Assembly: GCA_013115135.1 (NCBI GenBank)
Contig: JABANP010000178.1
Location: 1-64,000, forward strand
DNA: 64,000 nt
From: Perkinsus olseni
Lineage: Eukaryota > Perkinsozoa > Perkinsida > Perkinsidae
Direction of reading: 5' to 3'
Shown: positions 1 through 11,674 of the stretch, one piece after another
Layout: each line of letters opens with the position of its first letter
Numbering within the stretch: position 1 is the first letter of the stretch
Notes under the pieces: model-generated
Database searches by the model: none
The model's input: only the letters and a program-made list of their open reading frames with translations
What the model was told of the DNA's origin: nothing
Translations under genes and position numbers: made by a program

Positions 1-65
1 GCTGAACGAACTGCGGAGCGAGCGAAGCGAGCGGAGCATATACTGTCACTTCTGCGCTTTTCTGT

Positions 66-1276
66 GCGTTCGTTCGTTCGTTCGTTCGTTCGTTCGTTCG
101 TTCGTTCGTTCGTTCGTTCGTTCGTTCGTTCGTTCGTTCGTTCGTTCGTTCGTTCGTTCGTTCGTTCGTTCGTTCGTTCGTTCGTTCGTTCGTTCGTTCG
201 TTCGTTCGTTCGTTCGTTCGTTCGTTCGTTCGTTCGTTCGTTCGTTCGTTCGTTCGTTCGTTCGTTCGTTCGTTCGTTCGTTCGTTCGTTCGTTCGTTCG
301 TTCGTTCGTTCGTTCGTTCGTTCGTTCGTTCGTTCGTTCGTTCGTTCGTTCGTTCGTTCGTTCGTTCGTTCGTTCGTTCGTTCGTTCGTTCGTTCGTTCG
401 TTCGTTCGTTCGTTCGTTCGTTCGTTCGTTCGTTCGTTCGTTCGTTCGTTCGTTCGTTCGTTCGTTCGTTCGTTCGTTCGTTCGTTCGTTCGTTCGTTCG
501 TTCGTTCGTTCGTTCGTTCGTTCGTTCGTTCGTTCGTTCGTTCGTTCGTTCGTTCGTTCGTTCGTTCGTTCGTTCGTTCGTTCGTTCGTTCGTTCGTTCG
601 TTCGTTCGTTCGTTCGTTCGTTCGTTCGTTCGTTCGTTCGTTCGTTCGTTCGTTCGTTCGTTCGTTCGTTCGTTCGTTCGTTCGTTCGTTCGTTCGTTCG
701 TTCGTTCGTTCGTTCGTTCGTTCGTTCGTTCGTTCGTTCGTTCGTTCGTTCGTTCGTTCGTTCGTTCGTTCGTTCGTTCGTTCGTTCGTTCGTTCGTTCG
801 TTCGTTCGTTCGTTCGTTCGTTCGTTCGTTCGTTCGTTCGTTCGTTCGTTCGTTCGTTCGTTCGTTCGTTCGTTCGTTCGTTCGTTCGTTCGTTCGTTCG
901 TTCGTTCGTTCGTTCGTTCGTTCGTTCGTTCGTTCGTTCGTTCGTTCGTTCGTTCGTTCGTTCGTTCGTTCGTTCGTTCGTTCGTTCGTTCGTTCGTTCG
1001 TTCGTTCGTTCGTTCGTTCGTTCGTTCGTTCGTTCGTTCGTTCGTTCGTTCGTTCGTTCGTTCGTTCGTTCGTTCGTTCGTTCGTTCGTTCGTTCGTTCG
1101 TTCGTTCGTTCGTTCGTTCGTTCGTTCGTTCGTTCGTTCGTTCGTTCGTTCGTTCGTTCGTTCGTTCGTTCGTTCGTTCGTTCGTTCGTTCGTTCGTTCG
1201 TTCGTTCGTTCGTTCGTTCGTTCGTTCGTTCGTTCGTTCGTTCGTTCGTTCGTTCGTTCGTTCGTTCGTTCGTTCG
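66..1276. repeat. (TTCG)n tetranucleotide microsatellite, about 300 copies
   Basis: An uninterrupted run of the four-base unit TTCG covers about 1.2 kb with no visible interruption. It gives an artificial open frame of repeated Arg-Ser-Phe-Val because a 4-bp unit is read in all three registers every 12 bases. The flank just before it (positions 14-40) is rich in related GCGA/AGCG units, so it may be a degenerate edge of the array. The perfection and length suggest recent expansion or assembly extension. Confidence 0.98.
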
Positions 1277-2039
1277 AATTATTTCTCCACGACTATGCTG
1301 AATGAGCTCATGGGTCGCATACCAATCGAAAGCTCTCGATTTATATGTTCTACAAAAAATACGAAATCGCTTTCATCCCCGTCCCACCAACCAAAACCAG
1401 CGTGGACCGTTGTAGATGACCTCGAAAAAAACAGAAAAAAGCCCTGGCTGGGGTTCGAACCCGAGACTTCGTGCCGAGCTCCGCTTTTTTCGTTACGAAG
1501 GCCTAGTCTAGTCACTGCTCAGTAGGAATTTTCTACGGCATCCCAGCGACGAGATGTGGCGCCATCGTTGGCCTGTGGAGTATTGTGCCGTATGAGCAGC
1601 CTTGTTGTTCGGCATGCGTTTCAACGTTAAACTCGGCGAGTTTGCCGGCTGATTCCATCAGCTCAGTATGGACGCGATCTAGGAAATCCTCAGTGAGAAG
1701 TGAAAAGTATCACGGAGGGCCTCCTAACTGTCTCCGCCAATAACCAAGGTCGCGCCCTCTGTGATAACCTACAACAGCCTGTTGTCAACAGGAGCATGTT
1801 TTCACATTAGCTATGGTTTGGTGGAGAGGTAAGTAGTGTTTCGAAGCGTCATAGATGTCGACTCCGAAAGATCCTCGTGGCGCCTACTTGAACCTCTAGA
1901 ATGTGGAGTCCACATCTCTAGAAATTCGGGATTAATCGGTAGCTCCACAAGCAATCGGCGATTGACCTGTAGGTTTATCGCCGATTGCGGATTGTCCCGT
2001 GCGGGAAAGTTGGTATCGCTCACGTTTTTTCTCTTTCGA
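1277..2039. other. Non-coding stretch with a tRNA-like 3' half
   Basis: No convincing gene. Around 1440-1480 the minus strand reads like the 3' half of a tRNA: a GGTTCGAACCC B-box-like core preceded by a plausible variable-loop segment. No A box lies at the right distance and the T stem does not pair fully. It is best read as a tRNA-derived remnant. The rest contains only short frames. Confidence 0.4.
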
Positions 2040-2486
2040 TCTCTTGAGTGACCTAAGCTCATATGTTCCTCACAAAATGCTGGGCAGACGACTTGGGAGA
2101 TCAATTCCCCCGGCCAGACTATTGACAAAGCAAACATCAGCTTAATTCGATGAAAAAGACTCAGCCAAAGAGACTGATGCCCTATACTCTCGTCTCAACC
2201 GAGATTGTGGTATCACGTCCATCGACATCACGGCCTCTGAAAGATAAGTATAAACAACGTCATAGCGGGATGGTCAACAAACGGTGGTTATAGACGAAGT
2301 TTTGCCAAAGATATTGGGCGGGCTGCGCCGTCGGCAGAGTGTACAAGCAGGCCAAAAGTTACAACTTCGGGAGATCGCGCTAAAGGACTGATTCTTCTGC
2401 AGTGGGTGACCGCTCGTACCGACCCCGAGCCCGAACGATATATGATCATTAAGATATAGCCGGACATCGAGAGTCGCCCCAGATTA

Positions 2487-2876
2487 TCAGCATGGCGTCA
2501 GAGCGAAGTTGAGCAGATTCACGACGTGGAGGTCCTTGCCGTCATAGTGGAGATGAGCGAGGTCAGAAGCCTTCAAAGGTGCACCGATTTTGGTGATCAG
2601 GTCCTGCAGCTTGGTGGTGTCGGTGACCGTCACGTCGCTTGTCGAAGCGTCGTACTTGTAGGGAACACCGGACTCACTGCCGCTTTTTTCTGTACCATTA
2701 GTGGGAGTCCACGAAGCCGAGATGTCGAAGGTTGTTCCGCTACCAACAGTGACCTTGACAGTACCCTTACCCTAAGTTGGTATATCCGGGGACCCACAGT
2801 AGCTGCCTGATGGTGGCCCAGCCTGGAGTATGGCGTGAGCAACAAGGAGAACAATGGCACCGAAGAGGGTGCGCAT
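2487..2876 (-). pseudogene. Small secreted protein pseudogene, copy A (premature stop)
   Basis: Read on the minus strand from ATG at 2876, this is a short protein of about 129 residues. It has a hydrophobic signal peptide (MRTLFGAIVLLVAHAILQA), then a region rich in Thr, Ser and Asp ending in a conserved NFALTPC C-terminus. An in-frame TAG interrupts it about 35 codons in, just after a SYCGSPDIP motif. The paralogue at 20606-20996 reads through that codon but is broken elsewhere. The family is not recognised. The two different lesions suggest an ancestral intact secreted protein. Confidence 0.75.
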
Positions 2877-3134
2877 TCAGCCGTGTGGTTCTATGAACTG
2901 AAATTTGCACATTAGGAACGAGTAGAACTTTCATTTACAGCTGGCTACCATGACCAGACACTCTCCCCTCCTTGAAGAAGTGTACCGGATTATCCGATCC
3001 TCCTTCATTCACGCCTACTTCACTCGCCGACGGCAAGTCGCCGTGTCCTAGCAAGTAGCGTGTACTAGGACATGGCGACTGATGCCCCTAGCATCCCAAC
3101 TGCGTATCGACGAAGACGGCATCGGGCCGAGATA

Positions 3135-3371
3135 TCAAATGGCGGGAAATTTCCGCCGGAAATTGTGCTGACTCGTTCCTGTTGTCTGAGACAACTTGTC
3201 TCCCTCTGTCCCTCTACAGCATGAAAAGACCAGCTTGAACTGGACCGAGGGCGCGAATGCTGCCTCCTCAGCAGGCTCCACCTCGAGCCTTATGTGAAAG
3301 CTTCCCACTCCAAAACGGAATCTTGCGTTCGGTAGGTTCACAAGGTGCTGCTCGATGTTAGAGATTTTCAT
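3135..3371 (-). pseudogene. Unknown protein fragment, copy A
   Basis: A minus-strand frame starting MKISNIEQHL contains the stretch FRFGVGSFHIRLEVEP and VQFKLVF. The same stretch is recognisable in copy B at 21250-21470 (FRAGRFHIGLVLEP, VEFKLVF) but broken by frameshifts there. Conservation at the protein level with many silent differences suggests it was once coding. No family recognised. Copy A may still be an intact exon, since no lesion is visible in this short frame. Confidence 0.45.
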
Positions 3372-4420
3372 GGCCACTCTGTGCGGGAGCTAGCTCGTGG
3401 GCAGGGTCTGCCCACAGGCGGGACAGCGCTGAACTTGACAAGATGTGTCGTTCACCGTTACAGGGATGTTAGTTGGTCATATATAGACTACGACCCTAGC
3501 CGTTCACTGCTGTGTTAGCCAGGTTGACCTGCGCTGTTGCTCTCGTTCCCTAGGCCTCATGACTCAACCGTATGGCCTCTCCGATGCACTATAGTGACAA
3601 CTTCCTCCATTGCTGCTGAGTTTGATGAATCTCAAGGTCTACCTACATTTATTTTTTGAGCGCATGAATTCGCAGTAGTGTTCTGTGCTATAACCCAATA
3701 CAGTGTGGCACGGTGTAGCTATTTGTGACGGGGCTCAAAGTGAATTGGTGAAATCGGACTGGAGAGGACTTTGGGGAGAACGTGTGTTTAGTAGCGTGAC
3801 GAGTAATGCGCGCGATTGCTCGGATGATTGGACGCACCGAAAAGAAAATGCGCATAGAGCAAATGTGGGTAGCGACGTTGGGACTCATGGTTCGCAGCAG
3901 CCATTGTGGTGGTTTTGCCACCATAGTGTACTAGTGGGAGCGCCCGAAGCTAGCCAAGCTTGCAACTCAGCTCAGCTTCGTAGGCACTGTAGAAGGGGTG
4001 TATCGCATCCCATGATCTACTGTTGGTGGGGGTACCGCTTTCTCACGTAGTCTACGTGACGAAGCTGCATATTTACCCATCACATGAATCGTTAAATTCT
4101 TTCTAATCGTATCGGCAATTTCGTTCCGAGAGCAGCTTACACTCGGGTCTAGGGTTGAGGTTGTATCCGCGTAGAAAGCCTTTTGACTGTTTCGTGCGGG
4201 GATTACCAAGCTTCTCAATGTAGTTGAAAACGATTTGAATGGCTGCCGAGTTCCTGACTGAGGGTTGGGATACGCAAGATGAATTGATGGTTGTGAGGCA
4301 GCCACCTAACAAGTAATGTTCTCGGCTGTTGTTGTGCTCGGTACAGCACAGCACTTGCCAACCGATTCTCGATTCAAGCGCCATACTACGGGAGGGCAAC
4401 ACTTGTCGTCGGCGACGGAG

Positions 4421-5489
4421 CCGCTACATCGATACACCCGCAGTGATGGCGTATACGTGAGATGCAAAAACTAACTCTTTAGAACTGTGATAACGAAGTG
4501 GATTGCTCGGGTTGATCTGTAAGCTCCATCCAATGGGTGTTTATCAACTGTGTATCGACTTCGAGTCATCTCGTATCTGCCGGAGTTGGATGTTTTCACT
4601 GTGGATTCCTCAGACTAACCCCAGTCCGTCTCATGTGGTCAGGTGGATGTTCTGGGACCTCCCGACTGAGCTGTGGATATCCGAAATATCTCTCTACCTA
4701 CAGACGGTTCTTCCGAAAGGTATCGAGGACTCCAGAGTACTTCGTGGGTAAGTTGGTAGGGAATACTGTACATCGATTTTGCTACGCCCTATCCGGTCGC
4801 TGCAGTGTAGTATTCTAGTTGGTGTATGTGAGCTGTATAATACACAGTACAGTAGTACAGCCTGTATTTGAGTGGGTTGACCCCGGTCAGTTCACAATAC
4901 GACCCCGCCGTCGTTCGGGGATCTACTAATGATTAATGGTGGGATAGCCGAGGAGAGCCCCCTGTTGACACTATATGACAAGCAGCGTTTACACAATGCT
5001 CGTGTCGCGTTCCATCAGATGTTTTCTGGAGACGGCACTCCCGGATTGTCTCATCTGGCGACCAGTCAAAGATTTACCAGGTAGGCTCGAAGGGGTGGTG
5101 GACCACCACTGTTGGTCACGTTCGCTGAGTGTCGCGCAGTGCGTGGTGAAGTTTTCTGCTTGGTTTCAAGTTGGCATGCGTCGAGAGCCTCAGGGCCTGA
5201 GTTTAGGGAACTGCCTTGTCCCTTTCGCACTCCACGGTCAACCATGGAACCGCCGCGGTGATACCATTGCCACCGAGCCGTTTCATCTTCTTTCCGCGAG
5301 TCTTGATTACGGGCCGGAAGTTCCGGGTGCAAAAATATGATTTTAGCTGTTCTCCACGGGATGCTAAAATATCTCGCATTAGCAGTCAAGCGCACTCGGG
5401 CTGATGCATGCAATGCATGCCATGCATCCTGGAGGACCCTGCAAAGGAGGTCGTAGTTTCTGAAATGTGTGGTCGCTGTTTGCGCAAGA
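4421..5489. other. No clear gene; possible retroelement remnant
   Basis: Short open frames only. Around 4680-4740 a frame reads YPKYLSTYRRFFRKVSRTPEY, weakly like the connection region after a Gypsy-type reverse transcriptase. It lies upstream of an integrase fragment in the same orientation, so this may be a decayed LTR retrotransposon. No LTRs or primer-binding site could be identified. Confidence 0.25.
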
Positions 5490-5750
5490 ATCTCGCTGCA
5501 AGATGGTCACTGCGCTACGACTTGTTGCGGCCCTAGTAAGTATCTGGTCTGGGAATACCTACCATCTATAAGCAGTGCTGCCATCGCTAGGGCACTTCAA
5601 AGATGTTATGTCAAGTTGGGTCCGTGTCGCCGGTTTGTCGCCGATAATGCCAAGAATATGAGTGGCCCTGAAGTCAGGAAGGTATTGAATTCATATCATA
5701 CAAGGATGGTCCACTCTAGTGAATATCATCCCCAAGGCAATTCACCTTGA
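5490..5750 (+). pseudogene. Retrotransposon integrase core fragment
   Basis: The frame contains the hallmarks of a retroviral-type integrase catalytic core: an aliphatic strand, then RRFVADNAKNMSG (position of the second catalytic Asp, usually DNG.EF), a spacer, and EYHPQGNSP, matching the YHPQ.NG block before the catalytic Glu. A stop follows and the continuation is scrambled. This fits a decayed Ty3/Gypsy-type element. It is a short relic of a mobile element, not an active copy. Confidence 0.7.
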
Positions 5751-7880
5751 GCGAGATGGTCACTCTGTTGCGATCTGTTGCGGGCCGCGGCTTCATTAAT
5801 TACGATAGATGCTACTTCTGCGGCTTCTCTACCCCACTCTACTGCTGCAAGGAGTACGAAACGTTCCGAGCGTGACGCTCGGCAAGGCTAGTTCCAGGTG
5901 CAACGAGAACCACGGTGCCTCGTGTTACAAGAGCGAATCCTCTTCTCCGTCGATCCGGCTATAACTGCACTTGCAGCTATCAGCAGTGGGGCTTTTTGGT
6001 TACATGCTTCATTCGCCCGAGAAACCGCATCACCTCAGAATTGGTCAAACCCTTTCAACACGCAGTCGATAAACGGTTTATCATAAACCTTGTTTAGTCT
6101 TCAACACCGGAAAGTGTCAGTGTCTGTCACTGTCCATTGGGCAGTATCGCGATACGTTCCAGTCGCCTGACGTCCACCATTCCTCGGATTCTCACCCAAC
6201 CCGGTTGGGTGAGAACGGTTGGGCCAACCGTTAGTAACCGAATACACAAGAACACTTCAACGATTGCAGCGGAATTGGTTCAAAACTTCTAAGATGGATT
6301 GATTCAATCGATCCATCGTGAAATCTATCATTCTTGCTCCGTGCTGTAGGTGTTGGTGTGAAGCGTATCGATGATAAATGCATCGTAGCGATTGTGGCCT
6401 CCAGGGACTATCATGAGCATTTCCGTACCCGAGAAGAGGGGTATCGAGATCGGTAGCAGGCGATACAGATTTCGTTCGTACTCATCTGCGTCTTCCAGAT
6501 GGGAGGAGATGGCTCGTCATTTGGAAGATGAGATCATACCGTCATTGATCATTCACCGAAACTCTCCTAGGATGTAAGTGTCGGCAATGATGGTTCTCCG
6601 ACTCGATGGAATTCCAGCCTTTTCCGTTCGCATGCGTATCTATCAAAGTCTTTGATTCAAAGATAATACAATCGTTGCAGTTCACTACGCGTTTCTCCTC
6701 GCTGCCGTCCTCGCCTGTATCATCGTGCTCATATTGCGAGTACTCTACAAGATCATCTGCGATGGACAGTGGTCGATATTTCTATCGTGGATTTTCCCGC
6801 TCGCTCGCAGTCATTGCAGGGCATCTTGAACACTCTCAGGAGCATACTTCACATAAGCGAGTCTTTTCTGTGTTCATGACGCGACCGTCGCCTCCCGCCG
6901 GGCAGCATCGCTGTGGGTTTATGCTCATTAACTGGTCCTCTTCAGAACGCAAGAATGGCTTGATTTCATCGTCTCCAATCTGCTGCCAAGGCCTCGAAGG
7001 TCGTACCTAGCTCCTTCGCCACCGTCTCCACTACAGCCACGTGAAACCGTCGTCTCTCGACCTTTGAGAGTTCGCCGTCCCCTAGCTGATGGTAAGCCTT
7101 CCATCTCACACCGTCCTATGGATGGAAATTTACCATGAATTTCATTGGAATTTATCTGAGAAATTTCCTTTGCTCTCGTGAATGCTTACATCCCTATCGT
7201 CATCAGTTCCGTTCAGCGTCAAGTAATATGTTAAAGTTAGCGATGTGCTGCCTACGGTCTCAATGACGAGTGCTAGTATTGGATTCACTCAAATGAAAAA
7301 TGTCGTTAACATGTCCCACAATCTGATGCACCGCGACCGGCCTCTCGCCAACTCTATCATCGTTGATCATCGCAAGGAGAGGCTGCTTGGCTTGATAGAC
7401 TCTCATGATGGCGCGAATCTATCACACCCATTGTCAGCAATCGTTTCGTTATCGTTAAGCTGATGCATATATGAGGCAGGGCACACCTCAACTTTGAATA
7501 CCTTTCAGATCCTGCATGGCGCGCTCGATCGAGGTCGCCCCGACGTTTTTCATACTAAAGCTTCTAGTCAGCGATATTGTCGTGTTGGCGGTCTGCCAGG
7601 GAGATCCCTTTGTATCAGCCTTGTCGCTTGGCCAACCAGCCGACCTGCGCACGGGAGAAAAATTAATTTTTTTTCAGAGTAAGTTTATCGTTGTTTTCTT
7701 GCCGCAGAGAATTTTTCATGCAAAAAGGTTTTGAAGCAAAATGAGATACCTGTGAGTCGCAGCAAAATTTTTGCTGCACTGCTCTTATCATCCGCATGCC
7801 TCACGATTGCTGATGAACTCGTCATTCCAATTTTGAGCGAATTCCATTTGCATCTCGCTAGCTAGGTTTGTCAGTTTTTT
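5751..7880. other. No confident gene; possible membrane-segment exon at 6681-6833
   Basis: Mostly non-coding. One plus-strand frame at about 6681-6833 (HYAFLLAAVLACIIVLILR...) looks like a transmembrane helix followed by hydrophobic sequence, preceded by a CAG acceptor-like site. I could not connect it to flanking exons. A short perfect inverted repeat with a one-base centre lies at 5866-5882. Another hairpin is made by CAACCCGGTTG and ACGGTTGGGCCAACCGT near 6190-6230. Confidence 0.3.
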
Positions 7881-10800
7881 ATGGCGGGTGTGGCGGTTCC
7901 TCTTTCCGAGTTTACAAAGCCGGGAGCAGATCCAGTGGCGATCATACAACGGTATCGACGCAGAGGGGTGTCGATGACGGACCTCGTGAAAAGCTTCACG
8001 CGCCCCGAAAATAAGGTGGATTGGATCAGCTAGTCGCCGGTCTGTACATGTTTCTGTCAGATACAAGAGGAGCTCGTTCAGCTGATCAACGATCATTACA
8101 GCGAGTTTATCGGTCTGTCTACTAAAATGGAGGATGTGCGTGAAGCTGCAGCAACTGAGTCGTCCCGCACAGGTTCGATCCCCGGGCCCTCTATTTTCAG
8201 GTATCTCGCAAAACAGCTCGTCTACGCCCCCCTCTAAGCGCAGCACTGGAATCTTCTACGGCGTCGACTACAACGGCGAAGGGGATGGTCGACCAGGCCG
8301 AGGCGCTCATGAAGGAGAAAGAAAAGATTAGACGCGAACGATCGGTGAGGCGGGTGATGGAGCGAGGAAATTGGAAGGGACAAGTTTCCTTGTGGTTTCT
8401 TAGCGAGCAAATAGTTCCGTTGTTTTCGAAAGTGATCTCCCCTTGGTCGAGCGACTGCGGTCTGCGTACTGTGAGCTCTTTTTCAAGCTTAAATTTTAGT
8501 TCTCCAGTGTTCACACACTCTTCTTTTGGTCGCTTTGGCATACAACATCGCATTAACTGCGTCTATTGAATCGTACTTGATGATATCGTTGCGAGAAGCA
8601 TCAGAAAAAGGGCGGGGAAGTCGCCATTAACCTTCAATTCTGTATATGTCTGTCTCGACCTCAAGATACTCCTTGTTTACAGGCATCAGTTCCCTCAGTT
8701 ACTTCGTCTCTACAAAGACAATCGTGCGTTACTATCGAAGATCTCTGGTCGTCTGGCTGCTGCCTCCTCCCCCTCCAACGACCACCTTACCCTAGCCGGC
8801 TATGCAGCCCTCGAGAACAGCGCCATCGAGCTCACGAGGATCGAACTAGCCTTGGCGGAGGCTCAGTCGACGACATCCGCAGGTGAACCTCCACTGGGGT
8901 ATGGTTTACTCCTCAAGCCTGACAAGACCTCGAGAATCTTGAAAACTTGCATTTTCTCAACGGCACTTTCTCTGTACAAGGAGTGTACGGAGACTTTCGT
9001 GCGTACATGTTCCATACCACACCTTTGTCGACTGCTTGATGATTGTGTAGATACCTCAGGAGAATCTGAGGCCACCAAGTACGTGGATAGCTTACGTGCC
9101 GACTTGACTACCACACGCGATCAGCTTCACCAGACACTTTTGCGGGAGTGAGGCTGACTAATGAGTTAATCCTGCTTCACTTGCATTTCCTCCGCTCAGG
9201 CTCAATCATCTCCTGAAAGTCTTCGCCGAGGCCCCATCGGAAGACCCCTCTTCTGTATCGTCAATGTGCCTTATTGCCACCTGCAGGGGATTGGTGAGTG
9301 GGCCAATTTCGTGGCGCGCGACAATTCTCTTTCCTCAGGTTAATCTGGGGCATACCAGTGACATTTGGAGTTCCGTTGTGAGCACTCTCGTTGAAGAGCA
9401 GCTGAAAGACATTGCCGGTGAGTATAGGTCCCCGGTTCGATACCCGGTGGCGGCATTTCCCCTTTGGTTTTCCAGCCGTTTGCATGAATTGTTGGTATCA
9501 GGTTCGGAGCAAGGCGGTCTCACTGTGGCCTCTTCCGGAGCGGCAGCCGCTGTTCTGCTGACCCCGTTCTTTGAGAAGGTAAAAGCAGTTTTCGGTAGTC
9601 AGACCAACGCCTTGGCTAAGTTGAACGAGTGCCTGAAGGGTGTTGAAGGATTGCATTTATTACCGGGTAAGAAACACCGCAGCTGGGGATCGAACCAGCG
9701 GTTGTTTGCATGGTTAATATGCCGCTTACCGACTGAGCTGGCTCGATTTGGAGTTTTGGACATCATTCCTTCTCCAATGCGAGTATTCAGCTACTAAGAT
9801 ATCTACATGAGAAGATATCTTTTCGTAGCATAACTTGGATGAATCGGCATCAACTCAGTTCTCAGAGTGCCTCCTTCGGCCTGTCCTAATCGACGTTCAA
9901 CAAAGAGTCCCATCGGTCTTCATGCCAACCTACCCTGTTCAATTCGCTGAGAACTATGCTGCCGCGCAAGACTTCATAAGAGGAGTGGGAGCTGGTCACG
10001 AGCCCTATCTTATGACGGTGAGGGTGTGATGTCCCTACCGGGGTTCGAACCTGCGACCTTTATCTCAGGCGTCGTGGCTAACAGCATTCGAAGCAAAATG
10101 GAAGACCAACGTGTAGGGATTCGGCATGTCACCCCAGCTAGGTTGAATCAATTTTTTCAGTTATTTTTCATTACGGCAACGAGAAATTGCGCAGCAAGTC
10201 CGGAAGGAGCTATTCACAAGGGAGGACAACCCCTTGGCCATCCTGCGCTCTCAGGTGGGGATCTTTCCGGTAGTTCTGCCAGATGCACGGTTCAATCTTA
10301 GATATGGAAGGACCCTGGGGCGTTGGCTCAATTGATGCCGCAGTTGATTCCGAGGTGCCTTCATCTCACCTGCGACCTCCTCTCGGCTTGGCAGGGCCAC
10401 ATCAGCTCTCAAACGATGTCAGGATCGACCGGTACGCAGACTACTGCCTCGCCGTCACGCCCATATCAATCTTCCTGCCGTTATCACGCTGCTACATTAT
10501 ATTCTCCTCAGATCCTGGTCTCGCTCTGTCATTCTGCAAGGACCTTTCTGTCGTGGCTGGTGAATTGGAGCCTGATACAGTTGGTGGATTAGGGTCTGAT
10601 ATCGTGAAAATAGCGGGAGAAGAAATGACAGATGGAGGTGCATCATTCAGTTCACAGCGAGTTCGGCGCCTACACAAGCGAATGGAGCTTCTCCTCGTTA
10701 TATCCATTCCTAGCAACTCTGTTTGTGCAAAACAGCATTGGGAGTCGTTTCGATTCAATGAAGATTAACTCACTCATTACTAATAGAAATTTGATGACTA

Positions 10801-11674
10801 GCTGTTGTGATTATTATAATTTTATTTTAACGCATCGTCTCTCAGTTACCCAACTACTAGCCTTATGCATCGATCGACTCAAGCGGCAAGTATCCGAGGT
10901 CGAAGCATGTCTGATGAAGTCTCTTGTTGACGCTGTTGGTGAGAGAACTCCTTCACATCTCATTGATACCTTCCTTTCTATCAGTCCCTAAACTTGAAGG
11001 TGTTAAGCAAATACCTGTGCTCTATCGTATGACGGCCAAGTCGGCTCCGACGACTCACAGCGCATATGTGGACAACGCCAGCAGCATCCTCACGGACTTC
11101 GCTCAGAAATACAGCAAAGATTAGTAGCAATACCCTGGCAATGCTCTCTGCTCTGTCGACCTTCCCTGCGATACGCTGATCGTCTTGCCTTTCAGTCTAC
11201 GCTCCGTTTTGTGTATTCCCTGCATTTCCTCATTATCGGGAACTTTTCGCTGATTCATTTCCTTCCTTTTCCCCTTTATAAGCTCATGATGAGCAGATTT
11301 TCATAATCTGTCTGTTTCTTAGTTCCGACGAAGTGAACAAGGTCCTGATCCGTGTCGGCGACCAATGTGCAGAGGGCTTCGCAGAACGGTGTAAAGCCGT
11401 CCTGGAGAAGGAGGAATCTTTGAGTCGCTTCACGCATCAAACGAAGGGTAGGTAGAAGTAGTGATTTGAATGCATCACTGTTCTCCATCCAGGTTCAGCA
11501 GCCTCATCTGAGTTTTCGGACATCGACAAGTTACGGGCTCAGTTGTGGTTGGATGCGTCCCATTTCATCGCTGCATTGCCCAAAACAGAGTCCTCGAGCA
11601 TCCAAGCCCTCCGCGATGCGACAAAGTCGGGGAAACTCGTTACTGATAGATATATACAAACTACGGCGGTCTGA
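7881..11674 (+). CDS. COG2: COG2, conserved oligomeric Golgi complex subunit 2 (18 exons)
   Basis: COG2 belongs to lobe A of the COG complex, which tethers vesicles for retrograde traffic within the Golgi. Exons: 7881-8015, 8061-8172, 8217-8344, 8404-8465, 8683-8882, 9060-9147, 9200-9293, 9339-9417, 9502-9666, 9866-10017, 10069-10112, 10161-10254, 10302-10431, 10512-10637, 10846-10938, 10985-11123, 11323-11447, 11493-11674. All junctions are GT...AG, all phases agree, and the sum is 2148 nt (715 residues; animal COG2 is about 740). Family matches are visible along the length: ELVQLINDHYSEFIGLST near the N-terminus (compare VELINKDYADFVNLST), FEAKWKTNVYFSLRQREIA in the middle, PVLYRMTAKSAPTTHSAYVD near the C-terminus, and a final DKLRAQLWLD region. 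Least certain are introns 4, 5 and 14. The start is the first ATG of exon 1, just before the conserved N-terminal segment. Confidence 0.9.
9675..9747 (-). pseudogene. Degenerate tRNA-like sequence, antisense inside COG2 intron 9
   Basis: The minus strand has an A-box-like AGCTCAGTCGGTAAGCGG and a B box GGTTCGATCCC at exactly tRNA spacing (44 nt from position 8 to position 52). The D stem and a 4-bp anticodon stem can form, with loop ATTAACC that would give anticodon TAA. The T arm pairs only with an 8-nt loop, and the acceptor stem has about four of seven pairs with mismatches. It is therefore a tRNA pseudogene or tRNA-derived element rather than a working tRNA. It makes COG2 intron 9 unusually long (199 nt). 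Confidence 0.65.

Larger units (their letters stand above)
2040..4420. repeat. Diverged segmental duplication, copy A
   Basis: This segment resembles 20100-22130 in the same orientation and order. Shared landmarks are an ATATATGATCA block near 2441 and 20561, the GTCCTTGCCGTCATAGTGGA block at 2532 and 20651, the CGGGCCGAGATATCA block near 3124 and 21251, and the GCAGTTGT...CGATTC block near 4330-4380 and 22050-22100. The copies carry the same two minus-strand gene remnants. The middle part (about 3490-4080 here) has no matching length in copy B, so one copy gained or lost sequence. Outside the pseudogenes I see no gene. Confidence 0.85.

Noticed and set aside
64..1305. A 413-residue open frame of repeated Arg-Ser-Phe-Val
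   Set aside because: It is only the translation of the TTCG microsatellite, lacks an ATG and has no coding context.
1440..1480. A functional tRNA gene at the GGTTCGAACC core
   Set aside because: No A box at the correct distance and the T stem does not close; likewise at 8173, 9432 and 28437.
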